From Plasmopara viticola (Eukaryota; Oomycota; Peronosporomycetes; Peronosporales; Peronosporaceae), in contig MBPM02000003.1 of the NCBI GenBank assembly GCA_001695595.3, positions 248,001 through 312,000 of the forward strand: DNA of 64,000 nt, in the 5' to 3' direction. Shown here in pieces: positions 1-10,720 of this stretch; position 1 is the first letter of the stretch, and each line of letters begins with the position of its first letter. The notes below the pieces were generated by a model. The model made no database searches. It saw only the letters and a list, made by a program, of their open reading frames with translations, and was not told where the DNA came from. The position numbers were made by a program, and so were the translations under genes.

Positions 1-764
1 CACGAAGATGACTCATCCCTTTGCTACCACTGCGGAAAAAGAGCTCATGCTCTCCAAAATATGCAAGCTCATTCACTAACGCTTGGTTTCTAGGACATTT
101 GACCTTATTATCCTGGATCTCTTGAATTAATGTCGGCAATTCGAATTTTTCGACAACTTTTGGCGTTGATGTTTCGTCATCATGTTTTTGAGCGCTTAAA
201 ATGTGCTCAATTTTCGTCGCCATCTTGGGTCCGACCATTCGAATAGCACGAGCTTCAGTGGCCGAAGTGATTGCGTGCGGATAGTCGCAAATCGCACGCG
301 CTGCTCGTAATTGTGCAACCCCTTTGCCTATCTGTTTTTGACGAAGGTGCTGCTCACCATAGTCCTTAAGGACGTTAACAAAAACTTTATTTGAATCCAC
401 GGCAGCTGGTTTCTGGCGAATATCTTCTATTAAGCGAGAAATCTTTCGTAGGGGTTCCTTATCTTCATTTTTACTATGCTCGTCTGCAAGAACCGTTCTG
501 TCGTCACGCTCGTCGTTTTCCAAATCCACAGCCAATTTCTCTTCATTCTCAATATTACTCAATATTCCGCCAGCATGCTCGGTGTCACCTTTCTCTGTAA
601 TCGAAGCATGCTCTCGCTTACTTCTCGGTTTATGCTTCGACACCAGCAAATCTAAAGCGACCTGGCGACCGAAATGCACTCGTTAGATACTATTTTGATA
701 GCTTAATGTAAAAGCCAATGAGTACCTCTTCGTTGCCTGTCGATTTTGAAAGTGACGTCACCAT
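1..764 (-). CDS. Helix-hairpin-helix (DNA polymerase beta/MUS81-like) protein, 5' part, 2 exons, runs off the window
   Basis: I read two exons: a 13-codon first exon (764 down to 726, ATG at 764-762) and a second exon (661 down to at least base 1). The 64-bp intron at 725-662 has a GT start, a CTAAC branch-like site and a CAG end, and the join keeps the frame. The N-terminal ~115 residues are charged and low-complexity. Next comes a helix-hairpin-helix unit of the kind in the 8-kDa domain of X-family DNA polymerases and the MUS81 N-terminus (a YPHAITSATEA segment, then MVGPKMATKIEHIL). A second, similar unit appears to begin (NQALVNELAYFGEHELFF) before the window ends. Known family role: binding branched or gapped DNA. 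No catalytic domain lies in the visible part, so polymerase, nuclease or pure DNA-binding protein cannot be separated. It is divergent from the methyltransferase gene. Confidence 0.6.
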
Positions 765-1320
765 TTCAGTTGAACCATCGTATACGTTCTACAACTCACA
801 CAACTCGTTTAACTTGAAACAGCTACATGCAAATAATCCTTTTAGATTTGTACCTCAGAAAGGTAAAGGCCGCTTCGGTAGCAGACTTGGTGCAAATGTT
901 CAGGGCGCTGATCCATCTGAGCGAAATCTCTTTTCATCGCAAATTTACGAGTAATGGAGTCGATTCGCCAATGTGATAAAGAAAAAGGCTATGATGGATT
1001 CTTGCGACGAAGAGTCGAGCAATCTCAGAAACAACCTGCAAGTTTAGCGTGCAATGAAACTCATAATTTCGATCATAAATGAGCGAAGTTTAGTCTAAAA
1101 ACATGTCATCCATATCGGCACCCAATATCTGGTCGATGCGCCTGAGACAAAAAGATATTCTGCATTGTCACATGTTCTTTCAAAATAATTTCATTAGGCT
1201 GAATAAAACGTTTCTTTGGTATTTATTTCGATTACGAGGTTCAACGCTGTTGCTGTAAAAAATTCTCACTTACTGTTATACCTTGAGTTGGACAATTAAC
1301 ATTTATTTATTAAGAGCAAC
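765..1320. other. Divergent intergenic region between the HhH gene and the methyltransferase gene
   Basis: This is 556 bp of AT-rich sequence between two divergent start codons. The only reading frames are short and unrecognised. It must hold both promoters, but I could not pick out a confident initiator element. Confidence 0.5.
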
Positions 1321-2241
1321 ATGAATCCTGCTTCTTCTCCGTCGCTGTTTCAAGCCAATAATCGAGGCGACGATGCGTTTGCTGAGTCCATGGGCTTCGT
1401 CACGACGTACCTTCGAGCAGTCGAAAGTAGTCGCAATGACCGGATCATCAACGACCCTTTTGCTGACCCATTAATCCGAAAAGTAAAGGCAAATATTGAA
1501 ATTTTTATCGAGGAGATAAAGAACGGAAGTAATTTCATTTCATCTGACCTCATTGCCTTCCGGACGCGCTACCTGGACGAAGCGCTTTACCATCGTGACC
1601 CACGTATCCTCCAGATCGTGATTCTTGGGGCGGGTCTTGATGCTCGTGCGTACCGTTTGGCGTCCCTGCGAGGATGTCACGTTTTGGAAGTTGACCAAAG
1701 TGGTGCTGTATTTGAACACAAGGCAGAAATCATGAAGGAGCTTCATGCGCCACTTGTCGCTCAAAACGTCGACAGCATAGTCTCAAATGTGGCTCAAGCA
1801 GGCTTAGAAGCAAACTTGATGGGGCATGGCTTTAATCCTACAATGCCAACTATGTGGGTCATGGAGGGACTGATCCCGTACTTGGAACGCTTAAGTATCG
1901 CTGAATTAATGAAAGCCATCGACTATCTCTCAGCTCCTGGGAGTGCGTTTTGGCTGGACATACCAGGCCAGACTATACTCGACTGTGAAGAATGGGAAAA
2001 GCGCGCTTTCAAATATGGCGAGGATGACCCGTTGCATGGAGTCTTGAGCGAAATTTCCTGGACGTTGGAAGTGCAGGCCTCGCTGACAGATGCTGCGGAA
2101 CATTTCGGTCGTCCGTGGGTGCCGATCCTTACCCCGAAGTCGAAGCACCCGATTCCGTATTGTTTTGTCATCGGCAAAAAGCCGATACCGGCTGCGGCAG
2201 TGGCACAGAAAATCGTTGATGGTCTTGATTTTGAGGACTAA
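1321..2241 (+). CDS. SAM-dependent methyltransferase, leucine carboxyl methyltransferase-like (LCM/TIGR00027) family
   Basis: Single-exon gene of 306 residues. The protein shows the family's ordered motifs: an N-terminal DDAFAESMGF and NDPFADPLI stretch, RTRYLD (about 81-86), the SAM-binding GAGLDARAYR (about 103-112), the acidic EVDQ at the end of the second strand (about 123-126) and EGLIPYL (about 182-188). These are typical of O-methyltransferases of the LCM/PPM1 superfamily, which transfer a methyl group from SAM to a carboxylate or other small acceptor. The substrate cannot be told from sequence. Length fits the family's usual ~300 residues and no break is visible. The first ATG follows a long AT-rich leader. 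The protein has no signal peptide or membrane segment, so a cytosolic location is likely. Confidence 0.88.
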   Translation: MNPASSPSLFQANNRGDDAFAESMGFVTTYLRAVESSRNDRIINDPFADPLIRKVKANIEIFIEEIKNGSNFISSDLIAFRTRYLDEALYHRDPRILQIVILGAGLDARAYRLASLRGCHVLEVDQSGAVFEHKAEIMKELHAPLVAQNVDSIVSNVAQAGLEANLMGHGFNPTMPTMWVMEGLIPYLERLSIAELMKAIDYLSAPGSAFWLDIPGQTILDCEEWEKRAFKYGEDDPLHGVLSEISWTLEVQASLTDAAEHFGRPWVPILTPKSKHPIPYCFVIGKKPIPAAAVAQKIVDGLDFED

Positions 2242-2915
2242 GACGTCCAACTTAGCTTAACATGTTTTGAACACATTTGAAGTATGGATGCCGATGGGTT
2301 TATAAGTGAAATTTCGCTCAAAACACTATTTACTTCTTCACTGATTGTAAAGTAGTAAAATTGTTAAGCAATTTTTTTTACTAATTAGCATACCCAGCAT
2401 AGGGACAAATTACCAGTCGAGCATGTCCTTACTTCTGAAGAACATGGCTCTGAAGAAGCAGAATCTGTTAGCGACCCTTCATGGCGTTCGAGTGAGACAA
2501 AAATTTCACTCCGTGGTCTTTGGTTTATCGTCTAAACATAGCAAAGGTATTTTTCTTTTTGCCAAGAAGAGTCAGTCATTGCAGCTTGATTTTTCATGGA
2601 CGACAACGAAGTATACAATGTCAGCGACCGAGTTTGGTATACGACTCCGTGGTGAACAAAATGGTTTAATCGACTATCAAAATTAAAGAAAGTACATGTA
2701 ATAGAAAAGCTGACTTACTCGGCCATTCTGGCAAAAATGTTTTATGGTTTCAATTAATTCAAGGCAGGAGGCATTTAAGAGCCTCCAAAATTGACTGACT
2801 TTTCCTTATGCGCCGATCGACGAAACTATTGTCAAACTTAGCAAAATTGCGTAACCGCTGAAAACATTGTATGATAAGACTAGTGTTATCACCAGGGCAA
2901 TCATTAGCACCTGTT
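2242..2915. other. Spacer between the methyltransferase gene and the copia element
   Basis: This is about 670 bp of AT-rich sequence. A frame of 87 codons (2423-2686, plus strand) has a plausible ATG but no recognisable domain, and I could not extend it across neighbouring frames. I treat it as noise or a worn-out fragment. Confidence 0.4.
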
Positions 2916-2920
2916 GTATC

Positions 2921-3065
2921 AATTGAAAATCTTACTTGGGCACTAGTTAGCAAATTGCAAATGTGAATATTTATATAAGTGCTAATTTTAAGTAGTTATC
3001 AACTGATTGCAGATACCGGTACTTACCGATATGTAGTTGCTGGACGAGGCGTCGATTCTCCAACA
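2921..3065 (-). repeat. 3' LTR of the copia element (about 145 bp)
   Basis: Left copy of the LTR. Compared with the right copy it has a ~5-bp insertion near 2931-2936 and roughly eight substitutions. The end of the pol reading frame lies inside it, with the stop codon near 3023. The preceding internal bases (3066-3080) are purine-rich in element orientation (GAGTGGGAG next to TGTTGG) and fit a polypurine tract. Confidence 0.85.
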
Positions 3066-6000
3066 CTCCCACTCGACTCGTCAGCACTTGGCGACTTGAT
3101 GCCCAACTTGTTCCGGAAATTTTGAAACTGTACAGCGCTGATTGGCTTGGTCATCATGTCGGCCATCATGTCGTTTGTTGAGCAATACTGCAACACCACT
3201 TGGCCATCTTCTACCTTTTCACGAACAAAATGATAACGAATGTCGATGTGCTTGGTGCGCTTGTGAAAGTCCGGATTCTTGGCCAATGCAATGGAGCCCT
3301 GATTGTCCTCGTAAATTGTAACCGCTTCATCAGCTGTCAACTCACCCAATTTGCACAAGAAAGCCTTTAGCCATATAGCCTCTTGTGTTGCCTCCGACAA
3401 CGCCATGTATTCAGCTTCAGTAGATGACAGCGCCACCGTACGTTGCTTCTTGCTTCTCCAGCTGATGCATCCGCCGTTCATCATAAACGCATAGCCGCTC
3501 GTGCTTTTTCTTGTTGCAATATCTCCAGCCCAATCTGCATCCGTGAAACCTCGAAATCCATCATCGCAGCCCGATTGGAATTCAATACCATGTGTCCTTG
3601 TCCCTTGAATCTACCTGAAGACCCGCTTGAGCGCTTGCCAATGAGTAGGACATGGATCTACCGTAAATTGGCTGAGTACTCCCATTGCTGCCGCGAGGTC
3701 TGGTCGAATATATACCATGAGATACATGATGCACCCTACTGCATTTCGATAGGGGACTCCAGCCATGGTCACGTCGTGCTTACAACCGTCTTCACACATA
3801 TTCTTTGTCAGTTTGAGGCCCGAATCTTGAGGTGTCTTGACCGGGTTACTGGCATCCATCTTAAAATTGTGCAAAAAGTCACTTGCAATTTTATTCTGTC
3901 GCATCGAAATAACTCCACTTGTCTTGTCTTGCTCAATTTCAATTCCGAGGAAAAACTTGAGCTGGCCCATATCAGTCATCTCGAATCGATTACTTAATGC
4001 TTGCTTGGTATCTTGAAAAATCTTGACACTGCTGCTTGCGAGCACTAAATCATCAACGTAAAGAGCCACAAAGATCATGGCTTGGTCGTTTCGCATCAAG
4101 TAAATGCAGTGGTCTCACAATTCTTGAACCCAAGCTTAAGCATGAACTCGTCGATGGTCTTGTTCCACATGCGAGGTGACTGTTTCAGGCCGTATAGTGA
4201 CCACTTGAGCTTGCAAACAAATCCGGGTGCTCTTGATTCACAAAGCCGTCCGGTTGCTCCATGTATATGTCTTGATCCAACAGTCCGTTAAGGAACGCTG
4301 TCTTGACGTCCATTTGATGCAGTGTAAGGCTGTATTTGGCAGCAAGACTAAACAGGATCCGAATCGATGTGAGCTTCGCCACCGGTGCAAACGTTTCATC
4401 ATAGTCAATGCCGTACTTCTGTGAGAAGCCTTTAGCATCAAGACGAGCCTTGAACCTTCCAACTTCCCCGTCCTGATTCTCTTTCACACGAAAGATCCAT
4501 CTGCATCCAATCGCCTTGCGTCCTTTTGGCAATGGCACAATCTCCCAAGTTTGATTCTTATGCAGGGACTTAACCTTCGAGTCACAGGCTTCCTTCCACT
4601 TTACAGCGTCACTGGATTCTATAGCCGACTTGAATGAAGTCGGCATTTCTCCCACTGAATCCATGACGTAGGCCGCCTCAACATTGAAGCAGTCTTGTGC
4701 TGCTGCCGACATCCTTTAAAGTCCACGACCTTTGCTGAAGATTGTATGCCGCTTATTTCTTGGAATTTCTGTTGCTTTCTCGAGCAATTCATTTCGTTGG
4801 TGACGTTTCCTGCCCACCTCAATGTCAACATCGGCAGAAGTTGCCTCTTGTTCTTGTGATTCTTCATCAACTTCTTCGACATCTTCGATGACAACCTCTT
4901 CATTGCAGTGATCACGCTTCCCAGTATCAAAGACCATTTCCATAAACTTGGCATCGCGACTGACTAGCACACGACGAGTTTGTAGTTCCTTAAAACGATA
5001 CGCTTTTTCATGCTCGGAATAACCGATAAAGCGGCAGCGTACTGACCTTGCATCAAGTTTGGTGCGTTTTTCTTTGGGAACCGTGACAAATGCGTGGCAA
5101 CCAAACACCTTAAGGTTTGCCAGCAATGGCTTTTTACCGGTCCAAATTTGGTGAGGTGACTAGTCGTGAGAAACAGCGCGTGTAGGGCAACGATTGTGTA
5201 GAAATGCAGCGGTCATAACTGCTTCGCCCCAGTAAATTTTTGGTAATCCAGCGTGTTCCATCATGCACCTCGCGCACTCAAACAACGTTCGGTTTATGCG
5301 CTCAGCCACTCCATTCAGCTGTGGTGTGTACGGCGGGGTGAGTTTTTGAGCGAATCGCCGGTCACTGCAAAACTTGGCCATTCTGTGCCATGTATATTCT
5401 CCACCACTGTCACTGCGAAGCGACTTTACTCGATATCCGGTCTGCGTTTCAGCAAGCGCGACATATTCAACAAACTTGGCAGAAACTTTGGATTTGTTGC
5501 GCAGCAAGTATACCATGCAAAAGTGTGATTTGTCGTCAATAAATGTGACGATATATCGCTTTCCACTCAAAGTTGGCGTCCGCATAGGGCCACAAACATC
5601 ACTGTGGATGACCTCCAGTGCTTGTTTCGCACGGTTAGGTGATGAGTTGATGTAGCTTGTACGCGTTTGTTTGCCAAGCGAACATCCGTCACACGCCTCC
5701 CACTGCTTAACAGACGCAATGTCAATACCAGTTCCATAGTTTCTCTTACCAATGGCATCCAATCCACTAAAGCCAATGTGACCAAGTCGAAGGTGCCAGA
5801 GGTACGAATTGGTGTCCCCATGGCATCCCATCGAAGTTGTCACATTTGCCGTCTCAGCTGGAATTGGTGTCATGCAGAGCTTGAACAAACCCTTTCCTTC
5901 GCGAGCACCAAGCTGCCATCGCAAACCTTTTGCATTTGCAAAGCAACCATCTCGCTCAAAGGTAACTGGTCCGACATCCTTCGTAAAACGGCCCACTGAA

Positions 6001-7133
6001 AACAAATCTCGCAGTAGTTTCGGCATGTGCCACACACTTGTAAGTACACTTTTCTTGATTCCACGTGGTGTTTGCATTGACATAACTATGTCACCCTTTT
6101 CAGCCGCTTGAACAATACCGTCATCAGCAAGGTGTACGTCCACCGGAGACATGACCTTGTAGTTGATCGTATACTCTTTCGAGTACGTCATATGCTGAGT
6201 TGCACCCGAGTCTACTAGCCAAACACTGCTTGACTTGGTAGCACTTGTGTCACCACCCACCGAAAATAGAAAGTCGCTAGAAACATCTTCAACATGTGCG
6301 ACATCGGCACGCTGTGGCCTTTGCCGCTCCGCATTATCACGAATTCGCGCGGGACACTTGGCAATCCAATGACCTTGTTCCCCACAGTAATGGCAAGATC
6401 CACTTCTCTTCGCCTGCACAAGACGTCCTTTGCGCTTGTTGTTATCATTAGCCATGAACGCTTGCCCTTGGTTGTGCGCGGCTCCATCGATGCCGCCACC
6501 CTGTTCCTTGCGCTTCATGTCTTCATGTAGTACCCGAGACGTCACGAGATCCCACGTCAATAAATCAGCACGTGACTCTAGTGTCGTGATGAGAAATTGA
6601 TACGATTCACTCAAACTACACAGAAGCGTGATAACCAAGTCGTCCTCGCTGACCGGAGCCCCGATCGCATCAAGCTGCCCCGCTAGTGTCTTTAACATGT
6701 TAATGTGCTGAAGCACATCATCACCTTCATCCCTTGTTGCTGTCAGGAAACGTCGACGAAGGAAGAGTCGATTGGCGAGGATCTTCTTCTCGAAATGTCC
6801 TTCGAGTCTTGACCATGCATCATGCGCGCCAGTCGCAGAACGAACCAGTGGCAGCTGCGAATCTTCCATTGCGAGACAGATGATCACACGCGCCTTGCGT
6901 GACTTCCTCTTATAGGTTCCTTGGTCCAGCGAAGTGACGCATTGCTCCAACTTAATCTCGCCACTTGCCACATTCCACAGATCTTTCTCCTCCAACACCA
7001 TCTGCATCTTGAATTTCCAGTTGTGGAAGTTGGTGCCGTCGAACTTGTTAATCCGGCTTGGCGTAGACGCGTTCATGGTGGCGAAGGCAGAGTCAGGGGG
7101 CGGAAAGGCAGAGTCGGCGGGGCTTGGGCTCAT
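3023..7133 (-). pseudogene. copia gag-pol polyprotein, disabled by three in-frame stops and two frameshifts
   Basis: Reading from 7133: gag with a CCHC zinc knuckle (about residues 247-260), aspartic protease with VDSGAT (about 307-312), GAG-pre-integrase with HLRLGH and CDGC, and integrase with HSDVCGP and SDSGGEY. A TAG stop interrupts at 5162-5160. The same frame resumes through the integrase C-terminus to a TAA at 4718-4716 and again into reverse transcriptase (QMDVKTAFLNG). Around 4217 the frame slips, so the YGLKQSP region is read in another frame. A second small deletion near 4112 shifts again before YVDDL. A TAG near 3613 falls just before the RNase H (TDADWAGD, STEAEY), which ends inside the LTR. 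The original seems to have been one continuous gag-pol frame. This copy cannot make the full polyprotein. Confidence 0.9.
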
Positions 7134-7137
7134 AATT
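7122..7137 (-). promoter_or_regulatory. Likely primer-binding site matching the anticodon region of initiator tRNA-Met, overlapping the gag start codon
   Basis: Directly inside the 5' LTR, the element strand reads AATTATGAGCCCAAGC. Its core TTATGAGCCC (7135-7126) is the reverse complement of GGGCTCATAA. As I recall it, this equals the anticodon-loop region of fungal-type initiator tRNA-Met and differs at one base from the plant and animal form. Drosophila copia and relatives are known to prime from an internal, cleaved half of this tRNA. The gag ATG (7133-7131) lies within the match. No usual site complementary to a tRNA 3' end is present here. Confidence 0.55.
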
Positions 7138-7277
7138 AATTGAAAATGTTGGCACTATTTAGCAAATTGCAAAAGTGAATATATTTATAAGTGCTAAAAT
7201 TAAGTAGTCATCAACTGATTGCAGATACCGGTACTTACCGATATGTAGTTGCTGGTCGAGGCGTCGATTCTCCAACA
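7138..7277 (-). repeat. 5' LTR of the copia element (140 bp)
   Basis: In element orientation it runs from TGTTGG at 7277 to the AATT at 7141-7138. It matches the other LTR almost throughout, including the palindromic core TACCGGTA. The exact inner edge is set by where similarity to the left copy ends and where the flanking GTATC repeat begins. An LTR this short must pack promoter and polyadenylation signals tightly. Confidence 0.85.
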
Positions 7278-7282
7278 GTATC

Positions 7283-9449
7283 ACATATTAGTATGAAGAT
7301 ACGCGCAATGATAGCCTTGTGGGTATGTTTGACTGTCTTATTCGGATTTGGTAGTGGCCACTTTCCTGATTCCGCGCTGTAATGGCGTAAACGCGGAGAT
7401 GCTAAGCAGCACATATCTCTAAAAACGATTTTTGGTAAATTTCGTTGCAATGTTCACGGCATGAACTAATTGCCACTTATTTGGGAACGATTATTGAATG
7501 TCGATTACAAGTATTGGTATATGGCCTTCGCTTTCTTATTTAGAAGGGATTGATGAGCTCTTACTGCTCTGGTGATAGTGGACGTAGTGTGGCGATACAA
7601 TACTTCTTACAAGACGCAATATTAATTTGGTAATCCCTCCATTTCACTTAAGGTTCTACTATTATGTTTCTAGACACCACATCCAAGTACCTTACCAAAA
7701 AAGAAATCTTAGATCCGAATGTCTTCAGAATCTCCAGCTCACGCTCAGCGCTCGCTGCTCATAAAGCTTGTACAGGTCATCTTCTTCTGATTGGAGGATG
7801 TATTAATATCTAAGAGGGATACTTAAACCATCTTTGCGCTATATCTGGCTTTCAATTAGGCCGAGAAATTTTTCCCTCTGGGATCTCCAATGATCAGTGG
7901 CACTGACATGCCTCGTAATAGACGCCCTGATGAGCCATTACTTTTCGTCAACTCAACTCAAGATTGCATTTCATTTGATTAAAAAGGAATGAACGCGATT
8001 TATTATTCAATCGACTTTTGTGCGAAAAGCTGGATTGGTAATAATGATGACTACGTAAGGGGTTGCCAGGGTGCCTCTTCATCAAACAAAGGCTCTGAGC
8101 CTAAAATTGCGCTGTCTTAATAGACAAGCCTAAGCGCTTAGCACGCAAAGGCGCGCTAAGTAAAAAATAGCTCCGAACAAGCCTATAGCTGAGAGTGTGT
8201 GCGTATCGTTAGCTATTACGCAGATTTCCGTCTTCGAGCAATGAATATGAAGGGAAGCACTAAGATGGCTGACGACAGCACTCTACTGGTCATACGCCCA
8301 TAAAATAGGAGAAAGGACTTTAATGTTAGGCCTGTTATCAATATGGTTGCATCAGCTGGGCGAAAGACATAGAGGTTGCTAACAGTTCAGCGACCGTGCG
8401 CGAAATATTTACCTGTAAACTGAGGAAGTTCATGGCGATTGTCGCGATATAAAGCCCACCTTGGGTTATCGTTTTGAAAAACTTGGTTGGCGGCAGTCTT
8501 GGGAACTCGCTCGTCGCCGGATGCGTGATAGATTTTAAATTTCACTGGTCATTGGGACAGTAAAAAATCGCTTTTTTGGAAGCTCAATGCAAGCCACGGC
8601 GTTAAGCGTTACGTGCATTGACTTTGCGCCCAGATTAGTCTTTTCACAGTTAACACCTCGCGCAGTGTATACTTCGAGTTCGAAAGGCACTTTTTTATCC
8701 GTCCTCACGACGGTAATGCGTGTGCTTTAAGTAGCGCTTCAATTTTGGTGGACGTTTCTATTCAATGCTCAAAGGTGATAAAGGTCTGAAGCCTACTTAC
8801 AAACGCTCTTGTATCGTTATCAACCTCCGAGGTCTTTTAGCTCAAATTATCCCCTTCAGACAAAAAAAAATTAAAAAAAAATGTTTCAGGTAATGGAAAG
8901 CCAGGCACTCAAAATTTCGAGCGTGGTGATATGACCATGGCTTTCTGCGGCCTTTGCTTTCATTATAGATCACAGTGACGTCTAGGCAGTATTGTTGAAG
9001 CTGTTCGAGCGGCCACTTGAGCCCATTGTGAATTAAAATAACTGCAGGTGATACCGTTATGTGTGACACAAGATTTGCGGCGCTTCGAACACCAATAAGC
9101 AGACATTACTTGGTACTGAGGCGCTAAGAGAAGCGCAGTACATGGAATGATGACTACTGCTTTATGTACATTACTACGGTTTGCGATATATTGTAATTGT
9201 AAGGATAAGAGGTATTGCAAATAAAGCTAGAAGAAGATTGGCTTCCATTTTAATTCGTAAAGATAAACTTAGCATGTGTAACAAGACAAAAAACAGCTCT
9301 TAAGTTCGACTAGACGTCTTAAATTAGCTCTTATTGAAGCAAAAAGGTAAGAGTCTTTAAGCTTCCTCTAAGCAAGCAGCTACACTAGCCTAACTACTCC
9401 TGATAGAACTGATAGCCAATGCATATTTGAGTCCCTTAGTTGGACACTG
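7283..9449. other. Gene desert, no recognisable gene
   Basis: About 2.2 kb with stops in all frames every few tens of codons. I recognise no protein motif. Because a minus-strand gypsy pol relic begins just to the right, this stretch may contain its worn-out integrase, but I could not demonstrate that. Confidence 0.4.
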
Positions 9450-10720
9450 TATGGGGTTGAAGTAGTGCACTTATTTGCCTAAAAGCATGTAAGATGGGTA
9501 CAGTAAGCTGACATTCTTACTCGGCCTCGAGGCTTGTGCCAGAAATGCCACTCCATGAATACGTGCTATGGACAAGGTACATGAACTGGCTAACAGATCA
9601 GGAAAGCAATAATGCAACAGCCAAAGCTTATTTACTGAGCTTGAACTACAGCTTGACGTTGTACTCCACAAAATTATATAGCCACCTGGCAAATTTTACT
9701 AAAAATTGAGGTGCATTTGTTGCAGAAAGACGCATGATCTGTAAGAATGAGGAATTTAGCAGGTAAGCAATACTTCGATAAGAATAGCTTTTTGTCATGG
9801 GCAGGCAAGTTCGGATGCATACACTCAATCTCGTCCTTCGATATTACTGCAATAACAATGGCAATATCTGACGCGTCGTAGATGACATTGAGTGGTCGTT
9901 CTGTATCAGATTAGGCCAGATTGAGCTATTTAATGCATCTTGATTATAGCTTTCCAAACTCAATCTGGGTCGTTCTCATAAAAATTGGACAATGTCCTAG
10001 TCACCTTTGCGTAATTTGCTATGTCACCTTTGCGTAATTTGCTATGTGATTGTGCGAGTAATTCTCCAGACTAAGCCATTTCTAGCTCATTGGAATTGGC
10101 CAATTCACAATAGCCTTGACCATAGCGGGATATGTCCCAGATGCCATGCATTCCACTTGAGCACCCAAGAGCCTTTTTTCTCTACAACAAAAACTGCACT
10201 TATCTGCGTCAGCGTAACTTTTGTTTGTTTCTACGCACTCGGGTACTGCTCACAAATGGTCAATGCAATTTCAAACGCTTGTCTACCCGTGTTTTGCACG
10301 ACAACGGATCAAGTGTCATTAGATATGTTTGTACATACGCCCTGTCGGGCCTAAGCAAAACAAATTTTCAGCTGATAAGGCACGGCCAAACCCTTTTGGA
10401 GCATACCGCTTGAAGTATTGACCGCTAAGAATGAAGTGCCACTCGCCTCGTGTAAGAAGTTGGCAATACTCGCTGACTAAGTCGAGTGCACTGAGCACTA
10501 TACAGCCTTCCATGCTATTTTACAGCGCACCATATTTGCCTTTCTGGAGTAGACTGCTGGATTGGGGTATAGAGCTTCCTCTGTCGAGCCAAAACCCGCT
10601 TCGATGTTGGTACGAAGAAAATACACAATGACTTATGCCGTTTAAAGTCGAGACCGCTATCATTTCACTTAGTATTCGCTGTTCGACATCAAGGTAGTTT
10701 TGTGACATAAACCTGTACCA
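9450..10720 (-). pseudogene. Ty3/gypsy pol relic (reverse transcriptase and RNase H)
   Basis: Read on the minus strand with many frameshifts and stops. The order is correct for gypsy pol: an RT block SALDLVSEY (about 10495-10465), a downstream RT-connection block resembling YADADKCSF then MVKAIVNWPIP (about 10205-10085), an RNase H block with YDASDIAIVIAV and HDKKLFLSKY (about 9890-9780), and ARWLYNFVEYN (about 9700-9665). No single frame covers more than ~60 codons, so it is an old dead copy. LTRs were not found. It is interrupted between the RT and RNase H blocks by a 23-bp tandem duplication. Confidence 0.72.
10000..10045. repeat. Exact 23-bp tandem duplication
   Basis: The 23-bp unit beginning GTCACCTTTGCG occurs twice without interruption or mismatch (10000-10022 and 10023-10045), inside the decayed gypsy relic. 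Perfect identity means the duplication is recent relative to the relic. Confidence 0.95.

Larger units (their letters stand above)
2921..7277 (-). mobile_element. Ty1/copia LTR retrotransposon, nearly full length, coding region broken
   Basis: The element reads on the minus strand from 7277 to 2921, about 4.36 kb. It has a ~140-bp LTR at each end, a gag-pol frame in the copia order (gag, protease, integrase, reverse transcriptase, RNase H) and a 5-bp direct repeat GTATC on both sides (2916-2920 and 7278-7282) that looks like the target-site duplication. The LTRs start TGTTGG in element orientation. They are about 94% alike by eye, so this is not a brand-new insertion. The element lies between the methyltransferase gene and the first gene desert. 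Confidence 0.92.

Noticed and set aside
2423..2686. An 87-codon plus-strand frame downstream of the methyltransferase
   Set aside because: It has an ATG but no recognisable domain, homologous neighbour or splice signals.
3443..3997. A 184-codon plus-strand frame inside the copia element
   Set aside because: It is antisense to the RNase H and RT coding region and has no domain of its own.
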